DNA from: an uncultured Oscillospiraceae bacterium
GTDB lineage: Bacteria; Bacillota; Clostridia; Oscillospirales; Ruminococcaceae
DNA: 8,909 bases
Assembly: GCA_900556255.1 (NCBI GenBank)
Contig: USNZ01000036.1
Location: 1 to 8,909, forward strand
Reading direction: 5' to 3'
The notes beneath the pieces are model-generated. The model was not told the DNA's origin. It was given only the letters and a program-made list of their open reading frames with translations, and searched no databases. Made by a program: the position numbers and the translations under genes. Shown one piece after another: positions 6,353-8,909 of this stretch (positions are counted from its first letter, which is position 1; every line of letters starts with the position of its first letter).

Positions 6353-6730
6353 TTAGAAATATCCGCTGTCTTTGTGTATAGCCTGTGCATCCAGCCCCAT
6401 CGAAACGCCCAACGCTTCGTCCACACGGCGCATATCCTCGGGAGAGATACGCCCTGCGCGCTCACGCAGACGGCGCTTGTCCAGGGTGCGTATCTGCTCG
6501 GTCAGAATGATGCTGTCCTTGGCAAGGCCGCAGCGGTCAGCCCGCACACTGATATGCGTGGGCAGGCGGTTCTTGTCCTGTCGGCTGGTGATGGCTGCGG
6601 CAATCACGGTGGGGCTGTGGCGGTTGCCGACCTCGTTCTGGATGATAAGTACCGGCCGTATGCCGCCCTGCTCGGAACCGACCACCGGGCTGAGGTCGGC
6701 GTAAAAAACTTCTCCGCGGTGAACTTCCAT
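6353..6730 (-). CDS. ndoA: MazF/NdoA-type mRNA endoribonuclease toxin
   Basis: A 125-residue PemK/MazF-family toxin that cuts single-stranded mRNA at short sequences; the Bacillus subtilis homologue NdoA (EndoA) cuts at UACAU. From memory of that protein the match is close: RGEVFYADLSPVVGSEQGG (5-23), RPVLIIQNEVGN (25-36), AAITSR (45-50), LPTHISV (56-62), DSIILTEQIRTLDKRRL (72-88) and VDEALGVSMGL (103-113). The expected catalytic residues, Arg25 and Thr48, are present, so it is probably active. About ten residues at the C-terminus (DAQAIHKDSGYF) extend beyond the Bacillus protein. Its usual antitoxin gene (ndoAI) is not in the 52-base gap to acpS or elsewhere in the window. The GGAGG ribosome site, eight bases before the ATG, is buried in a long hairpin. 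Target specificity here is inferred by homology. Confidence 0.95.
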   Translation of the reverse strand: MEVHRGEVFYADLSPVVGSEQGGIRPVLIIQNEVGNRHSPTVIAAAITSRQDKNRLPTHISVRADRCGLAKDSIILTEQIRTLDKRRLRERAGRISPEDMRRVDEALGVSMGLDAQAIHKDSGYF

Positions 6731-6780
6731 AACAAAAGCCTCCTCTCGCTTACAACTCTAGTATAAGCAAGAGAAGGCTC
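6731..6780 (-). promoter_or_regulatory. Long hairpin hiding the mazF ribosome binding site; terminator-like
   Basis: The gap between acpS and mazF is nearly filled by an inverted repeat. On the minus strand AGCCTTCTCTTGCTTA (6779-6764) can pair over all 16 positions with TAAGCGAGAGGAGGCT (6752-6737). Two of these pairs are G-U, and two more inner pairs leave a 7-base loop. The two imperfect positions are G-U on the minus strand but A-C on the plus strand, which fits an RNA made from the minus strand. The 3' arm contains the GGAGG of mazF. It is followed by TTTTGTT and then the ATG, so it also resembles an intrinsic terminator for acpS. Confidence 0.7.
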
Positions 6781-6782
6781 GT

Positions 6783-7175
6783 TTAATCGCAGGTTCCTGC
6801 AGAATTTTGCTCTAAAATTACATAGGCGGCGGCAAGGCCGCTTTCGTGGGTGAGACTGAGGTGTGCCGTCAGACCGTTTTGCGCGATAAAGCGCGCAGCA
6901 GTGCCCGAAAAAGCAAAATACGGTGCACCACTTGTTTTGCGCAGCACGGCCAAATCCTTCATGGCAAATCCGCCAAGGCCGGTCCCCACCGCTTTGAGAA
7001 AAGCCTCCTTGGCGGCAAAGCCTGCGGCGGCAGTTTCGGCGCGGTGTTTGGGCGGCAGAGCTTGTAAAAGAGTCTGCTCCTGCGGGGCGAACACGTGTTC
7101 GACAAACGTCGGCTTTTGCAGACTTTTTTCGATGCGCTCCACGGCGCACAAATCAATGCCGATGCCAAAAATCAT
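6783..7175 (-). CDS. acpS: Holo-[acyl-carrier-protein] synthase
   Basis: AcpS transfers the 4'-phosphopantetheine arm of coenzyme A to acyl carrier protein, making it active for fatty acid synthesis. The 130-residue product has the family's length and motifs: GIGIDLCAVERIE (4-16) with the metal-binding Asp8, FAAKEAFLKAVGTGL (53-67) with Glu57, and HLSLTHESGLAAAYVILE (105-122). Its ATG overlaps the TGA of cca as ATGA, and GGGGGT just inside the cca end can serve as the ribosome site, so translation is probably coupled to cca. In Bacillus subtilis acpS also lies a few genes ahead of the ndoAI-ndoA pair (acpS-ydcC-alr-ndoAI-ndoA), so the acpS-mazF adjacency here looks like a shortened form of that neighbourhood. 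Confidence 0.97.
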   Translation of the reverse strand: MIFGIGIDLCAVERIEKSLQKPTFVEHVFAPQEQTLLQALPPKHRAETAAAGFAAKEAFLKAVGTGLGGFAMKDLAVLRKTSGAPYFAFSGTAARFIAQNGLTAHLSLTHESGLAAAYVILEQNSAGTCD

Positions 7176-8545
7176 CGCGTACCCCCTGCGTGTGTGCGTA
7201 CAACCTGCAAAAGCGCGTCGCGCTCGTTGGGCAGATGCCCGTCCATAACTTCTTTTAATAAGGTGTTCAGCGTTTCGCCGACGGCCGGCCCGGCGGGCAT
7301 ACCGGCCTGCATTAAGTCTGCGCCGTTTACCGCAAGCTGCCGTATGGTATAGCAGCCGCTTTTGGAAAGCTGCAGCATGCGTTTTTCAAAAATTTGCACA
7401 TCGCTGCGACGCATTTCTACCTCCGGCGTGTGGGCGTGGGCGTCAAGATCGGCGTACTTCAAGGCGCAGAGGCGACGCAGAAACTCGGCACCGTAGCGGT
7501 TCAGCCAGCGCAGAATTTCGGGGTCGGCGGTGGGCAGCGGTGCATCGTGTATCGCAACCAGCCCGGTCACGCCCTCTATCAGGTAGCCGGGGGCTTTCAG
7601 GCGGCGCAGTATCGTGCGGGCCATAAGGCCGCCGCGTTGGTTATGCCCGCGAAAATGCGCGGCACCGTCGGCGTCCACGCTGCGGCACAGCGGTTTGGCA
7701 ATGTCATGCAAAAAGGCGGCCCAGCACAAAATGCGGGCACCGCGGGTGTCCTGCCCGCGGGTGTCCAACGCCTGTACTGCCAGGGCAGAGTGTTGCCAGA
7801 CATCGCAGCAATGCCATTTTCCGGGCTGGGTACAACCGATGCAGGGCAGGATCTCCGGCACGGCTCCGGCTAAAATTTCACCGTACTGCGCCAAAACCTT
7901 GCCTGCGCAAGGGGCGCTTAACAGACCGTCGATTTCGGTATACAGTCGCTCGGCGCTGACGGTTTGCAGGGTGTCCCGCGCTGCCAGTGCGGCGGCGGCT
8001 GTGGCAGGATCCAACACAAAATCCAACCGTGCGGCAAAGCGCAGGGCGCGCAGAATGCGCAGCGCGTCCTCGGCAAAGCGGGCGTTCGGGTCGCCCACAC
8101 AGCGGATGATACGGTCGTTCAGGTCAGTCTGTCCGCCGTATAGATCGACCACTTCTCCGCCGGGCGCGTAGGCCATGGCGTTGATGGTAAAATCCCGCCG
8201 TGCCAAATCCAGAGAAAGCTCGTCCACAAACTGCACTTTTTCAGGGTGGCGGTGGTCGCGGTAGTCGCCGTCCAGCCGGTAGGTGGTCATCTCATAGGGT
8301 TTGCCGTGCAATACGACAGCCACGGTGCCATGCTTTTCGCCCGTCAAAATCAATTGCATATCGGCAAAAAGACGGCGCATTTCCTCCGGCTTGGCGGAGG
8401 TGCAGATGTCCCAGTCGCCGGGGGTGCGGCCTAAAAGGCTGTCCCGCACACAGCCGCCCACAACATAGGCGGTATGCCCGGCATTGCGCAGCGTTTGCAG
8501 CAGCCGCACGGCGTCCCGCGGGATGTACACAGGGTAGCGGTTCAT
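7172..8545 (-). CDS. cca: CCA tRNA nucleotidyltransferase with HD domain
   Basis: This enzyme adds or repairs the CCA 3' end of tRNAs from CTP and ATP without a nucleic acid template. The 457-residue product is a class II (bacterial) nucleotidyltransferase. The head has VVGGCVRDSLLGRTPGDWD (28-46), with the catalytic D-W-D at 44-46. Next come the ARRDFTINAMAY segment (115-126) and the RNA-binding neck motif RFAEDALRILRALRFAARL (156-174). An HD phosphohydrolase-type domain follows, with His252, His280-Asp281 and GHNQRG (300-305). The C-terminus has NGADLMQAGMPAGPAVGETL, which is typical of this family. The ATG at 8545 is preceded by a near-perfect AAAGGAGGT six bases upstream. A 15-base tandem repeat duplicates DTRGQ inside the HD domain. 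It follows the unrecognised gene by 34 bases and overlaps acpS by 4. Confidence 0.96.
   Translation of the reverse strand: MNRYPVYIPRDAVRLLQTLRNAGHTAYVVGGCVRDSLLGRTPGDWDICTSAKPEEMRRLFADMQLILTGEKHGTVAVVLHGKPYEMTTYRLDGDYRDHRHPEKVQFVDELSLDLARRDFTINAMAYAPGGEVVDLYGGQTDLNDRIIRCVGDPNARFAEDALRILRALRFAARLDFVLDPATAAAALAARDTLQTVSAERLYTEIDGLLSAPCAGKVLAQYGEILAGAVPEILPCIGCTQPGKWHCCDVWQHSALAVQALDTRGQDTRGARILCWAAFLHDIAKPLCRSVDADGAAHFRGHNQRGGLMARTILRRLKAPGYLIEGVTGLVAIHDAPLPTADPEILRWLNRYGAEFLRRLCALKYADLDAHAHTPEVEMRRSDVQIFEKRMLQLSKSGCYTIRQLAVNGADLMQAGMPAGPAVGETLNTLLKEVMDGHLPNERDALLQVVRTHAGGTR
7740..7769. repeat. 15-bp tandem duplication inside cca
   Basis: CCGCGGGTGTCC occurs twice (7740-7751 and 7755-7766), 15 bases apart. 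On the coding strand it gives DTRGQDTRG at about residues 261-269 of the CCA enzyme, between the first HD-domain histidine and the HD pair. The period is a multiple of three, so the frame is kept. Confidence 0.8.
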
Positions 8546-8579
8546 TCTGCACCTCCTTTGTCAAAATTTCGGGGTAGGA

Positions 8580-8909
8580 TTACCGAATCTGCCACTGCTG
8601 GGCAAGATCGACCACGCAGGCCACACAGTCGGCCTCCTCTTTGCGCAGAACGTCGATCTTTTCCTTGGCCTTTTCGGGATCGGCCATCCAGGTCAGGATA
8701 AAGAAATTTTCGGCGGGAACTTCATAGTAGACCCAGGCACCGTCGGCACGCAGCAAATCGGGCAGGTGATCCAGCTCACTGTCCAAAAGGCCCTGGCCTT
8801 CCTCGCCGTAAATCATTTCGGGACCCACCTGCAGAGAGTCGATTACATGGATACTGCTGTTGATATAAGTGTCGCGGTCTACGGATTTGTCAGTGCCCTC
8901 CCAGGCGGA
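8580..8909 (-). CDS. Unrecognised protein, C-terminal part
   Basis: An open frame enters from the right edge and ends with TAA at 8582-8580, giving at least 109 residues; the start is outside the window. I do not recognise the family. The visible part is soluble and acidic, with many Asp and Glu, several aromatic residues (GAWVYYEVPAENFFILTWM), a charged helix-like stretch (DPEKAKEKIDVLRKEEADC) and the ending DLAQQWQIR. No membrane segment, signal or metal motif is seen. It is taken as real because the frame stays open to the edge, codon use resembles its neighbours, and cca follows after 34 bases holding only a strong ribosome binding site, which suggests one operon. Confidence 0.65.
   Translation of the reverse strand, partial: SAWEGTDKSVDRDTYINSSIHVIDSLQVGPEMIYGEEGQGLLDSELDHLPDLLRADGAWVYYEVPAENFFILTWMADPEKAKEKIDVLRKEEADCVACVVDLAQQWQIR

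Noticed and set aside
1..8909. UACAU sites as possible MazF targets within the neighbouring transcripts
   Set aside because: A few occur, for instance near the start of cca and in queH, the phosphoesterase and the SEDS gene. This is about the frequency expected by chance for a five-base word over this length.

Overview
The window reads as a stretch of chromosome from a GC-rich member of the gut Clostridia, most like the Faecalibacterium / Gemmiger / Subdoligranulum part of Oscillospiraceae. This assignment is inference from three things: the clearly GC-rich coding DNA with strong Gram-positive AGGAGG-type ribosome binding sites, the close resemblance of the MazF protein to Bacillus NdoA, and gene families common in Clostridia (QueH, a CmpB-type membrane protein, a BMP-domain protein without a signal peptide, a metallophosphoesterase beginning ISDEE). 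All ten genes I can support lie on the minus strand, so transcription runs from high to low coordinates. Apparent plus-strand reading frames are shadows of these genes. No tRNA, rRNA, CRISPR array, insertion sequence or prophage signal was seen.

In order of transcription, the first block (8909 to 5646) is housekeeping. It holds the 3' end of an unrecognised gene, cca (CCA-adding enzyme), acpS (holo-ACP synthase, overlapping cca by 4 bases), a mazF/ndoA-type RNase toxin, and queH (epoxyqueuosine reductase). Two of these enzymes act in tRNA maturation (CCA end, queuosine) and MazF cuts mRNA. The toxin has no antitoxin gene beside it. Instead the 52-base gap between acpS and mazF is almost filled by a long stem whose 3' arm contains the mazF ribosome binding site.

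The second block (about 5636 to 1) starts at a good sigma-A type promoter with an extended -10, just after queH. It encodes a membrane protein made of two CmpB-like halves, a 660-residue cytoplasmic protein with a BMP/PnrA-type ligand-binding domain behind a ParB-like N-terminal part, a calcineurin-type metallophosphoesterase (4-base overlap), gpsA (glycerol-3-phosphate dehydrogenase), and the start of a SEDS-family (FtsW/RodA/SpoVE) gene that runs off the left edge. The first three are tightly packed and may form one functional unit. gpsA and the SEDS protein link to membrane lipid and cell wall synthesis. Between gpsA and the SEDS gene are two adjacent hairpins. The second resembles an intrinsic terminator and also covers the SEDS gene's ribosome binding site.

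The points most worth a second look are the paired design of terminator-like hairpins over ribosome binding sites (before mazF and before the SEDS gene), the solitary MazF, and the CmpB-duplicate / cytoplasmic-BMP / phosphoesterase unit.
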